From contig CM064872.1 of the NCBI GenBank assembly GCA_032719365.1, positions 58,456,891 through 58,520,890 of the forward strand: a stretch of 64,000 nucleotides of DNA. Direction: 5' to 3'. This DNA is from Prinsepia uniflora. Lineage: Eukaryota > Streptophyta > Magnoliopsida > Rosales > Rosaceae. This document shows positions 33,739-44,034 of this stretch, one piece after another; the first letter of the stretch is position 1, and each line of letters starts with the position of its first letter. The notes under the pieces were generated by a model that saw only the letters and a list, made by a program, of their open reading frames with translations, did not search any database and was not told the DNA's origin. The position numbers and the translations under genes were made by a program.

Positions 33739-35213
33739 TGACAGACACTACTGCCTTCTGAACATGCTTGTGGTGTTGTTACGTGACGGAGGTTTTGTTT
33801 TAGTCGTAGAGAGAAGTAGAGTGTGGCCTCTCGGCATAATCTCTTGGTAAATTAATGGTAATATGTGGATCGGTAAAAATTTATTAAAAAATTAGAAGTT
33901 TTTAATCCATTTTTATGAAAGTGTAAATTACATTTAATTATTTTATAAATTATATTTTATAATAAATTTATATCTAAATTTTAAAATTTTACAATTTAAA
34001 CTTTTTAAATCGTTATACTTTAACCTTTTTATTAATTTTTTTGTTAAATTTAAAATGACTCATAATTTTAAATAATAAAATATTAATTTAAATTTATAAA
34101 AATTATTAATTTTGACAAAAAAAATAATAAATTTAAAAAAATAATAAATTAAAAAAAATATTTTGTATGAAATTAATTTGTCTCTCACCATAAATAATTT
34201 TTTGAATTTTGTTTTTTATGAAATAAGGTCTTAGTAAAAAATATATAAAGATGATAGAGAGAGATAAATTATTTTTCGTACATAAATAATTTTTTTAGAT
34301 ATTTTATACATTTTTCTACATTTGTAAATTTTTTAAAATTTTATTATTTGTAAGTGATTTTTCTGGATTTTTTTTAAATAAATAATTTTTGTAAATTTAA
34401 ATTATAACCTTAATTCCCTTACTTCAATTCCTAATCAGGCTAAGAAAATGCATTTTGAGCTATATACTGATGTTGTAATACCTTTTCCTCGCTGGTTTGA
34501 GAATAATATGACTGAAGATTTTGAAGCAGCCATCATTAATTCATTAGCATGCTGCAGAAAATGCAAATCACATTGCCATTCCACAAGTTCACATGCCAAT
34601 TTTTTCCAAGCTTAGCAAGGACTTGGTAGCTCAGAAAACGGGTTTTAGCTCCAACGAAATCATAGACATATATGTAAGGCTTGTTCACTTCTCTATTTCT
34701 CAGGCACCTCAAATTCAATGACCCAAGGCCTCCAACACTTTCATGTGTCATCGATTCTAGAGGTTTGATCATTACTTTTGTGACACGGGTGCATCTACAT
34801 GTATTATGCATTTTCATATCTATAAATCACTCAATTTAAGAGATCTGTACTCACCTATGTGTTTGATTAGCTAATGCTTCTGTTACTAATCTAATGGAGT
34901 TCTTGAGAATGTGCTTGTGCAAATAAGAGACATTTGTATCCTAGAAAATTTCTACCTTTTGAAGATGGAAAGGATGGATCAAAACGGCGCGCCACCACTT
35001 ATTTTTGGCTGTGGCCAAGATGTGCCCTCTTGGCCACAGCTGAGTGCATCATAGATATGCAGTGTCCATCAAAGTATTTCGATCAATTGTGAACTTTCTA
35101 GATTTATTATGCAACTCAATATCCTATTGAACCTATTGTTCATGAATATGTGACAGGACATTTCCTGTTCCTAAATGTTGTCCAATCCATGGACCAAATG
35201 GCCTGTCCTTGAG
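33739..35213. other. AT-rich spacer upstream of the minus-strand gene
   Basis: 33739-33850 is the likely 5' leader or promoter of the minus-strand gene. 33860-34430 is extremely AT-rich with no ORF. The minus-strand frame 34536-34817 (93 codons; 'YIYVYDFVGAKTRFLSYQVL') has protein-like composition, but I recognise no family. It could be a fragment of a decayed gene. Confidence 0.4.
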
Positions 35214-36139
35214 TAAGGGCATCTGTAGCAACACTCTCCGGAAGGGTGACCTAAATCAAAATTTAGCTTTCAAAAAATCAGTTTTTTAATAAATAGTATA
35301 GGGCTATATTTTACTATCTCTAGTAGTTGAGGGTTATGTACAATTTTATTTAATATTTTTAAATTTTATAATATATTTTTGAGTGTAATGAATTAATAAA
35401 TGCACTAAATTCACATCTTAAATATTTTTCGGATAAGTGACAAAATAAAAAAATTTCGTATAAGTTTTTTTTTCACGTATCAGCTCGTGAAATTCGTATT
35501 TATTATTTATTATTTTAAGTTAAAAAAATTATTAAAATATTTATATGATAATTTGCCACGTGTAATAAATGGTAATCCATTGCCATGAGAAACATATTTG
35601 TTTTATTTTCAAGTCTAGTTGTTTGTAAGTTATTTTTCATGAGTCTTATGTTTGTATTTTTTTAATGAGTCTTATGTTTGTATTTTTTTTAGTCTTATCT
35701 TTGTATTTGAATAGTAATAAATGAATTTTAAGTTTTGCAAAATTTGAATAGTAATATGTAAATTGACTAATTATTTAAACTTAATGAAAAATATTTTTTT
35801 TATTATTAATCTTAAAGGAAGCAACTTAAAGATAGAAATTTAAATACAACAAGTCAAGTATAAAAAAAATTAAATAGAATAACTTAAGCATAAATATAAG
35901 AGTTTATGAATTTTTGGTAAAAAACTATCTCCTGCAAGTATTCTAAATGTGTCCTAAAAGGGCTAAATATTAAACTCTAGGCTAAAGAGCCAGCCAAATA
36001 TAGCTAGCATTTTAGCCCATAGATCAATATTTAGCCCTTTAGGACACATTTATGATTCTTGCTGGGGATGATGTTTTACCCAAAATTCCTAAATTTTGCT
36101 CTTTACCCTTTTAGGAGGGCATTGCTAGAGATGACTTAA
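35214..36139. mobile_element. Harbinger/Tourist-type MITE with internal hairpin
   Basis: The 920-bp element (35217-36136) has TIR-like ends, 'gggcatctgtagcaacactc' on the left and 'gagggcattgctagagatga' on the right, which match as reverse complements across CATCT-TAGCAA. TAA is duplicated on both sides (35214-35216 and 36137-36139), as for PIF/Harbinger insertions. A long inverted repeat (about 35947-35972 against 36027-36052, 'aatgtgtcctaaaagggcta') forms an internal hairpin. It has no coding capacity. Confidence 0.7.
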
Positions 36140-37831
36140 CTATCCCTCACTATCAAACAGACCATGCCCTCAATTATTCAGACTCTTGTGCTTGTATTAA
36201 AGCCTGTGCCTGAACATATGAAATATACATACTTGGGTAAGTATCAAACTCTTCCAGTTATTATTTCTGCTAACTTTAATGCTATGGAAGATGATAAGTT
36301 GGTGCAAGTTTTGAAGGCCAATCAAACTGAAATTGGATGGATCATTGTAGACATCAAAGGAATCAGCCCCTTAAAATGTATGCACAAGATATTACTTAAA
36401 GAGAAGGTCCAATCATCCAGGGAGGCCAAAGAAGACTCAACCTGCCATTGAAAGAAGTGGTAAAGAAGAAAGTACCCAAGCTCTTGGACGTGGGAGTCAT
36501 CTACCTAACCTTTAATTCCAAGTGGGTAAATCCTGTTCAAATGGTTCCTAAGAAAAGTGGAATCATCGTGGTCAAGAATGAGCATGATGACTTTGTACCC
36601 CTAGCAAGTTCAAACAAGGTGAAGAGTATGCATTGACTACAGGAAGTTAAACTTCACAACTAGAAAAGTCACTTTCCTTTACCCTTTATTGATTAAATGC
36701 TTAAGCGACTTATAGGGCATTCTCATTACTGTTTTCTAAATGTCTATTCAAGGAAAATAAGATTAAAATAGCCCCATAGCACCAAGAGAAGACCACGTTC
36801 ATATGCCCCTATGGAATTTTTTGCCTATATGAGGATCCCTTTGGACTATGCAACGCATATGCCACCTTCTAACGTTGCATGATGAGTAAATTCTTAGATA
36901 CGGCTAACAAAATTATTGAAGTTTGTATGGATGTCTGTATTTAGACATTCGTTTAAGCTTTGGTTATCTAATCTATCTCTAGTGTTGGAAAGGTGTCAAG
37001 AAAGAATTCTAGTGCTCAACTGAGAAAAGTGCCATTTCATGGTACAACAAGGGATTATCTTGAACCGTGTGATTTCATCACATGGCATTGAAGTGAACAA
37101 AGCCAAGCTTGACATTGCAGGTTGATCACCATACCCTATGTCCATTAAAGAGCTAAGATATTTCATAGGACATGCTGAATTTTACAAGAGGTTCAACTAG
37201 GACTTCTCAAAAAATCACAACACCACTATGCAACCTTCTAGTCAAGGATGTCATGTTTGATTTCAACCAGGAATACCGTGAGATATTCAATTTCCTCACA
37301 ACGTTACCTTTATCATGCGTCCCAATTCGAACCTGCCATTTGAGCTCATGTGTGATGCATCAAATATGTAATAGGAGCTATCTTGGGCTAAAGGTGAACA
37401 AGATGCCTCATGTCATCTACTATGCAAGCATACCCTCAATAATGCTTAACTAAATTACTCCAAAACGGAGAAGGAGCTCTTAACTGTTATTTTTGCTTTA
37501 GAAAATTAAAACTAAAATGATTGTTTACATTGATCATGCATCTTTGAAATATCTACTCAGCAAGAATGATAATAGGCCTAGGATGCTACGTTAGATGCTG
37601 CTCTTGCAGGAATTTGACTTGGAAATTAAGGACGAGAAAATGAGTGAAATGTTGTGGTAGATCATTTGAGCTGGCTAACCAACAGGTTTATGGAGGAAGC
37701 TGATCAATTACCACTATCTGAGATATTCCCTGATGAACAACTCTTTTCTTTGCGTGTAGACCTATGGTTTGCTGACATTATTAACTATCTTATTACTAAG
37801 TGTGTACCTTGTTCCTTGAATAGATTCCAGA
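36140..37831 (+). pseudogene. Athila-like Ty3/gypsy pol pseudogene (RT and RNase H)
   Basis: Conceptual translation in several frames follows Athila-clade pol: 'LKPVPEHMKYTYLG' and 'IGWIIVDIKGISPLKCMHKI' (36164-36400), 'KWVNPVQMVPKKSGI' (about 36520-36570), an RT tail near 36990-37200, RNase H-like 'MPHVIYYAS' and 'DHASLKYLLSK' (37400-37560), then 'WFADIINYLITK' (37768-37803). Many stops and frameshifts break it. It ends abruptly at about 37831, where a Tekay-like LTR begins, so the gypsy cluster probably inserted into it. The left end abuts the MITE. Confidence 0.8.
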
Positions 37832-40607
37832 AGGACACGACCCATCCCAATCCCCCTAGGATTAACGTGGGATGTGCCATGCTTCCGTGTCAGACAAGGG
37901 ATAATACGTACCTCAGCCCATACGAGGCTCCTAGAGCATACTAGGATCGGTGGAGGAGTGCGATGTCTCGGTCCCTGCTACAGCCCGCATCCGTGCTCAA
38001 CCTAAAGGACATTAAAACCACTAAAAAACTGTGAGTGGACGAAAATCAATAAGTTCATAAAACACATTTGTTAAAGATACATTTATGCCCTTCACTAAAA
38101 GTATGCATGCATCGAAAAACCAGTAATCAAATCTTTTACTTAAATAAACCATTAGGGCCTTAGCCCAAAAACCGTAAAACCAAAATCCGTAAATCCAGAA
38201 ACAAGTGGGTCACTGCCCAATCCACAAACACAAATCCATAACCACAGAATTACCATTTCATAAATCCAAAAATACATATTTACCACATAACCATCCCCGG
38301 TATCCCAGATGCCTAGCGTCCGAGACGCTTGATGTCCCAGACGTCATGTCTCACAGTTAGGACTGGGCACATGGAACCAAAATACTGAAACCGCACCATT
38401 TCAGATCAAACCATACAGAAAAAAAACCGAATAGTAAAACCGTTGTATGATTGGTACGGTACCGAAACCGTACCGATATAATTCGGTACGGTTTCGGTAT
38501 CGATATTTTAAAAAATCGTCCCGTACCGATACCGTACCGAATTAGAATATTCTTTTTTAATAATTAAATTTATTTCTTATTGGTTTATTAGGCCTTCTTC
38601 AAGAGTTGATATGACCATACATGTCTTAATTTAGCTTCTAAGAGTTGATATCTTTAACTTAGTGCAGCTTTTTCAATACATATTTGAAAACTTAAGTCCT
38701 TCATAAATGTAGTTTTTCTTTTTCTTTAGTCTTTTCCTTGCTTTATAATCACAAACAAAATTTTGGCTCAAAACCGAAACCATACCAAAACCGTACCGAA
38801 CTTAATTGGTACGGTACGATCTGGTTTCACTTTCAAAATATTGAATACCGAACCGTACCGTACCGATTAAAATTAAATGGTATGGTTCTGGTATCGATCA
38901 ATTTTGTACCATACCGAACCGTGCCCACCCCTACTCACGGTAAAAAGCAACACGTGCTACCCGGGGTCTCTCCAGGTCAATATCTTTGACATCCCAAATT
39001 TCTGACGTCCCAGACGTCTAATCATAGCAATCCTGCTCCTGAGTCACTATACGGTCTGGTAGCTCCGTATAATGACCCCTCGCAGGTAATGCACCGTGAC
39101 TTCCCCAGTGTCCCAGACACCTAGAGGAGACCATCACATATCCTCGTATCAAGATGGTATATGGAAAACAGTTTTACAAAGTCATTTAAAAACACCTCAA
39201 TGGGCCCTACCCGAAATTCCCATAAAACATCACAAATCCATTTAGGGTCCCCGACCCGAAATCACGTTTATGAAACATAGGGTCCCAAACTAGAAATCAC
39301 ATTTATAAAACCCAACTAGATCTCATGCCCGATTTTGTAAACCATAGGACCCCCAGCCTGATCACATAATTCAAATGGGTCTCATGCCTGAGTTCATCTT
39401 TCTAAAACCCAAAGCTAGTTCATCAAACCATCAATGAAACCACATGCACGTAAAACTACAATAAAACCATAAATCTCGATATACGTGCAAATACGGGATT
39501 ACCTCGAAATACGTGCAACCATGTAAATCATCAATGCCACAATCACCACTATATAAATCACATATATAAAACATATAAAATAGTTATGCATGCATCACAG
39601 TTTAGAAAACGTTGTCCACTCACAGACCGTCATACGCTGCCGCCTCGAGACGCATGCCATAAGCCTTCCCGAGTCACACCATTATCACCGGGACTTCCAA
39701 ACCTGACCAAATCATACTTGAAGGTTACTAACTACCTCATTAACCTCTCATTAAAGCCCCGTAATTTTCCTGAATTTTTAACTATTTTTAAACTCGATCC
39801 TAAATCTTCGGACATCCCGAGCTATATCGAAATGATATCTCATTGACACGAAACCAGTCCCAAAATATTCGTTACATCGAATAGATTAAAAGTCGTGTTG
39901 AACGTGCCCCGAAAAGAAGGCCCACGCGCCCTCACGTGTGGCCTAAACTCCCTGCGCGTGAAAGCCACGCACGATACTGTTCACCTTCTCCTACCTCGGG
40001 CAGACTGGTCTGGTCCAGTTTGGTTGGTCCGGTCGGTCCAACTAGACCGGCGTGATTGGTTTGGGTCAATTCCAACCCCTTCCTCAACCCTTTTTCACCC
40101 CAATTTCCCCTAAACCATCCTCTAATCATTTCCAATTGATCCATGAATTCAAAATATGAAAACCAAGTCCGAAAGCCATACCTTCAATTCGATTATTGAA
40201 CCGGTCATCCAAGCACCGACGGTTTTTCATGCTTCCAGCCACCGTGGGCCACCATCCCAAGTCCATTAGGTCCTTAGCAACCCCCAAAACATTTTCCCAT
40301 CAATAAAACGATCCCACAAACACTAAAGCCCAACATACCATTTTTGAATCCAAAACTCACCTTTCCGCGGTTCGCTGGCCACCGTCCACAACGGCGCAAG
40401 CCGTGACCACCATTCTTGTCGTCTCACCTCCCTCTCTCACTTTTATTCACAGCCCAAGTCCAGGAAATGAAGATTGAAGGGTTGGGTTTGAATGGGTTGC
40501 ACGATCACGGGTTTAAGGAAGAAAATGGAAATGATCGATCATGTGAGAAGGGAGAAATATCCACAGTGTGGGTAAATGGGCCAATCAGATGGGTGACACT
40601 TATCACT
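37832..40607 (-). mobile_element. Minus-strand Tekay/Del-like LTR, outer part (M1)
   Basis: The reverse complement of an LTR whose other end lies at 53474. It opens 'ggacacgacccatccc', compared with 'tgtcaggacccgtccc' at 57197, runs through the family's typical blocks and is interrupted at 40607 by the plus-strand element (TSD TCACT at 40603-40607). A hAT MITE sits inside it (38358-38933). 37887-40607 is repeated at 47471-50191 with four mismatches found. Confidence 0.8.
38350..38941. mobile_element. hAT-type MITE inside the M1 LTR
   Basis: The 576-bp element (38358-38933) has 13-bp TIRs, taggactgggcac and taggggtgggcac (two mismatches). An 8-bp duplication, ctcacagt / ctcacggt (38350-38357 and 38934-38941), flanks it, as expected for hAT. 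The interior carries clustered 'cggtaccgaaaccgtacc' words in both orientations. No transposase. Confidence 0.8.
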
Positions 40608-43595
40608 TGTAACGCCCCGGACGTTCTGGAAATGTAATATTATTAAATATTGAATAAAATGACGTTTTTACCCCTGTGTTTGTGTGGTCGATTTGTTGAC
40701 TTTTAGATTTGGAGGTCGAACGGACGTTGAGTGATGACCGTGACGTAGTTCGGGATGTCACGAGTTCATAGACAGGTGGCACGTCCGATTCGGACGCTCG
40801 GAGTGAAAGTTATGATGTTCGGAAGTTCGGGGGCATTACCGTAATTTGGGCGTTATAAGGGGAAAAAGTTGACTTTTTGTTTGACAATTGATATCCATTT
40901 GACTCGAAGACCGTTATGTTCGTCTCGACGCCCCGAGTACAACGACAGGCGGCACGCTTGAAACGGACGTCGGACGACCGAGTTACGGGTCACGGAAGTT
41001 GGAGGGCAGTTTGGTAATTTTTGCCCTGGGGGCATTTTGGTAATTTCCGCACGGGGTACTGTTCACCACCGTGGAAAACAGAGCAGCGGCCGTGGGTTTG
41101 TGCGATCAATTGTTTATGGCTTTAGTGGATTGTTCAGATGTTTGTTTATGTGAATTGAGGTAGTGAGAGCATGACTGAGTGGAGTGAGCAGGTTGCAGGC
41201 ACGGGATTGAGTTTAATATGGCCATGGTTTCTGTGTTTGTGGGAAGCAGGTTTCAGAGAACCTCAGCTGGTCTCCCACGGGTGCTGGCCGTTTGAATCGA
41301 ATGTCTGAGTAAGAGAGTGAGGGGGGATTCGGTTGGGTCATTTGGGCATCATTGTGAGGGCTGAGGTTGAGAGAGACGGGAGAAAACAGTTTCGGGTTTT
41401 CAGGGGGGAAACTCAGAGTTCAAATCCTACGGGCTTTGAGGTGAAACTAAACACATAGGGAGTCTTCTGGGAGTGTTAGGATCACGACGGTGCTGGAGTT
41501 GTTGAGTTTGGAGCCGTGTTGCCCGGGAACCCAAGTTCCAGCTTGAAGGAAAAACCAGTGGAGGGAAAAATGGAAGATCAAATTGTGGGGACTTGCGAGC
41601 TAAACTAGGGGTCATTCTAGTCTTCTGGGAGCAAGAGGAAACCAACCACGTCGAATTCGAAGGACGACATCCACGAATTGGCCAGGAACGGAGTGCCCTG
41701 GTTCTGAGTATTTTCGAGCTTGAGGACGACGACTTCCAGGTAACGGCGAGACCAATTGACGGTACCATTGTGTTCGTATGAATCCCCTTAACCTACTGGT
41801 GAAAATAATTTGAGATTGGGGTTAGTTTGGGTGAGTTCCAGAATGTCGATTTGTTCGACTGTTCGAGTTTGAGTTGGGTCGTTTGGGTACTAGTCGAGGT
41901 TAACCTTCATTACAGACCTAAAATTAAAGGATTAAGGAAGATAATAGGATCAAAAACGAGAGGAATTGATTGAGAATTGGGCTTGAACTGGTCGGGTTGA
42001 GTTGCGGGTATTAGACCCGTTTATCAGTTGATTCGGGTAAGGACGAAGGTACTGTAGCTTGGCGCGTGGCTTTCACGCGCAGCCACTTTGGGCGGCGCGT
42101 GACGGCGCGTGTGGCGTCAACTCCGATCACGGTCAACATGAGAATTAATCCTTACAGTTTAAATAACATTTTATCTTTAGAGTTCGAATCGATCGGGAGT
42201 CATTCGGGATAATTTCGGGAGTCCGGAAGATTAAGTCTTTAAGTTTATTTTTTGCCGAAAAATCCGGAAAAATTAGGAAAAATCCTACGAGTTATCTTGA
42301 GATGTCTGTAACCCTTCTTATACGTTTTCACAGGCCCGGACACTTCCGAAGCCACGGAGGAGCGCGCGGGACGCGATTGACGTGTCCTAAGACTGTGAGT
42401 GGACTCTTTGATTTTTAAATTGGGCATGCATGACTATTTTGCTTATTTATCTCATGGTTTTACATATGATTTTACGATGGTGAGATGATATATCGGTTTT
42501 ACTTGTTTTCACGTTTTTCGAGATAATTATCGTATTTCACGCATTTCGAGGTTTCGGTTTTTGCCTATGCATGCGTGATAATTTTGATGAAGTATTTGGT
42601 TATGAATATGCATGTTTCGGATTTATGATGTTTGATCATATTGCGAAGAAATTTTCTGGTAATTGCATGTGTTGGAATTTACATGGGAATTCGGGCATGA
42701 GTCCTGTTACGATGAGAAATGTTTTTGGAATAATGTTGGAAAAAGATTTGTGATGAATCCTGATTTATTATGTTTAAAAACGGTTTTGGGTTTAAAGACC
42801 CGGTTGATGGTTGGATCTGGTTTTGGGTTTAAAGACCCGGTATGTTGATTTTGGGGGCGGGCCCGAAAATTGAGTTTAAAGACTCGTGAGTTTAAAGACT
42901 CGATTATTATGATACCCCCGAGGCCTACTAATCGTGTTTTGAGTTTAAAGACTCGTTGATATCCCGGGAAGGCCTAATGTTGAGTTTAAAGACTCGGATG
43001 GATCCAACGGCATAATCATGATTATTGATTTATGTTTTGCTTGATTTGTGCGAATAATGTTTCAAAATGACGGTTTCTGGAATCTGGTATTATTATATGG
43101 TTTTACATGAGTTATGACGATCCCTGTAACGTTTTTCTTGTGTTTCGGAAAAAGAGCTTTCAAAAGTTTAATACACAATTTTGAATATTTGGTTATGCAT
43201 GCGGATTACAAAACTGGAGGGCGAACCCGATTTCGGAAAAACTGTTTTTCCTGTTAAACTTATGTTTCGGTCCACTCACACCTTGTTGTTTTAAATTCCC
43301 TCCAGGTCGTGGTACAAGCGTGGGGGCAAGCGCCGAGGCAGAGGCGGAGGCATAACGTTTTCCGTTGCGGAGTAGTTAGTTCACAGAGTAGGACTTGTTC
43401 TTTAATTTGTTTTGTAATATTGCTCTGTGAAACTGTGGACTTGACGTCCAGTCACATGTATTTTGTTTAATCTCCCTGGTCTGACAATGGGTGTGTTGTA
43501 ATTTTAACTAGTCTTCCGATCTTTTGGGTTCGATTGTCAGACGGGAGCAGGATGCTTCCCGATTATCGAGGCGATAATCGGGGTGGGTCCTGTCA
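40608..43595 (+). repeat. Plus-strand gypsy 5' LTR
   Basis: Starts TGTAACGCCCCGGA and ends GGGTCCTGTCA. It has two related modules of roughly 170 bp at about 40680-40860 and 40870-41050, CG-rich 'ggcgcgtg' words near 42060-42110, and an array of 'gagtttaaagactc' near-palindromes (42786-42996). It differs from the 3' LTR at eight positions that I found (about 0.27%). Confidence 0.92.
42786..42996. repeat. Near-palindromic 14-bp repeat array in the LTR
   Basis: Two copies of gggtttaaagaccc and four or more of gagtttaaagactc at irregular spacing, each centred on TTTAAA. The same array recurs at 52370-52580 and, in reverse orientation and diverged, at 60870-61000. Confidence 0.85.
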
Positions 43596-44034
43596 ATTGG
43601 TATCGAGGCGATATCGTGCTAGATGAATCGGGACCTGACAGAAGAGGGTCGGGTCCTGACAATTTGGTATCAGAGCCAGACCCCGACCGGGAAGTGTGCC
43701 AGCGAGGACGCTGGGCCCTAAGGGGGGGTGGATTGTAAGACCCGTGTCCTGGAGGGAACGGTGAACAATCCCACATTCCTGCGAGGGGGGAATGGTCTGG
43801 GAAGGGAATGGTGGTGTGCCTTAAAGGTGTAGGCACACACCTATCTAGCATGAGGCCTTTTGGGAGCTCAGTGGCTTTGGGGGGGATTGGAAGCCCAAAG
43901 TTAAGCGAGTTGAGGCTGGTGCAATCCCATGATGGGTGACCTACTGGGAAGTTGCACGTGAGCTCCCGAAAACAAAACCGTGAGGGCTGGGCCCAAAGCG
44001 GACAATATTGTGTTAGATGGGCCGGGTCATGACA
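43596..44034 (+). mobile_element. Cassandra-like TRIM fragment carrying 5S rRNA motifs
   Basis: In order: the tail of a TRIM 5' LTR (about 43607-43661, ends 'gggtcctgaca'), a full PBS 'tggtatcagagcc' (43665-43677), a short interior, a PPT-like 'taagggggggtggat', and a 301-bp 3' LTR (43734-44034). The LTR contains 'aagttaagcg' followed after 23 bases by 'gatgggtgacctactgggaa', the arrangement and spacing of the internal promoter region of plant 5S rRNA. 5S-derived LTR sequences are the hallmark of Cassandra TRIMs. It replaces the gypsy leader and gag start, and no TSD surrounds it. Confidence 0.72.

Larger units (their letters stand above)
37887..43595. repeat. 5.7-kb direct repeat, copy A
   Basis: Repeated at 47471-53179 with a constant offset of 9584, so no net indel. 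I found 12 mismatches plus one at the left edge: 38134, 38210, 39531, 39583, 41653, 41935, 41945, 42185, 42217, 42839, 43454 and 43527, eleven of them transitions. It spans part of the outer minus LTR plus the whole plus-strand 5' LTR. Confidence 0.95.

Noticed and set aside
38738..38989. 83-codon ORF present twice (also 48322-48573)
   Set aside because: It lies within a non-coding hAT MITE and is duplicated only because the segment is.
42786..42996. CRISPR-like repeat array
   Set aside because: A plant LTR context, 14-bp near-palindromes, irregular spacing and no cas genes.
43734..44034. Genuine 5S rRNA gene
   Set aside because: Only the internal promoter-like motifs match 5S. The flanks are TRIM LTR with TG...CA ends, and the remaining 5S sequence is absent.
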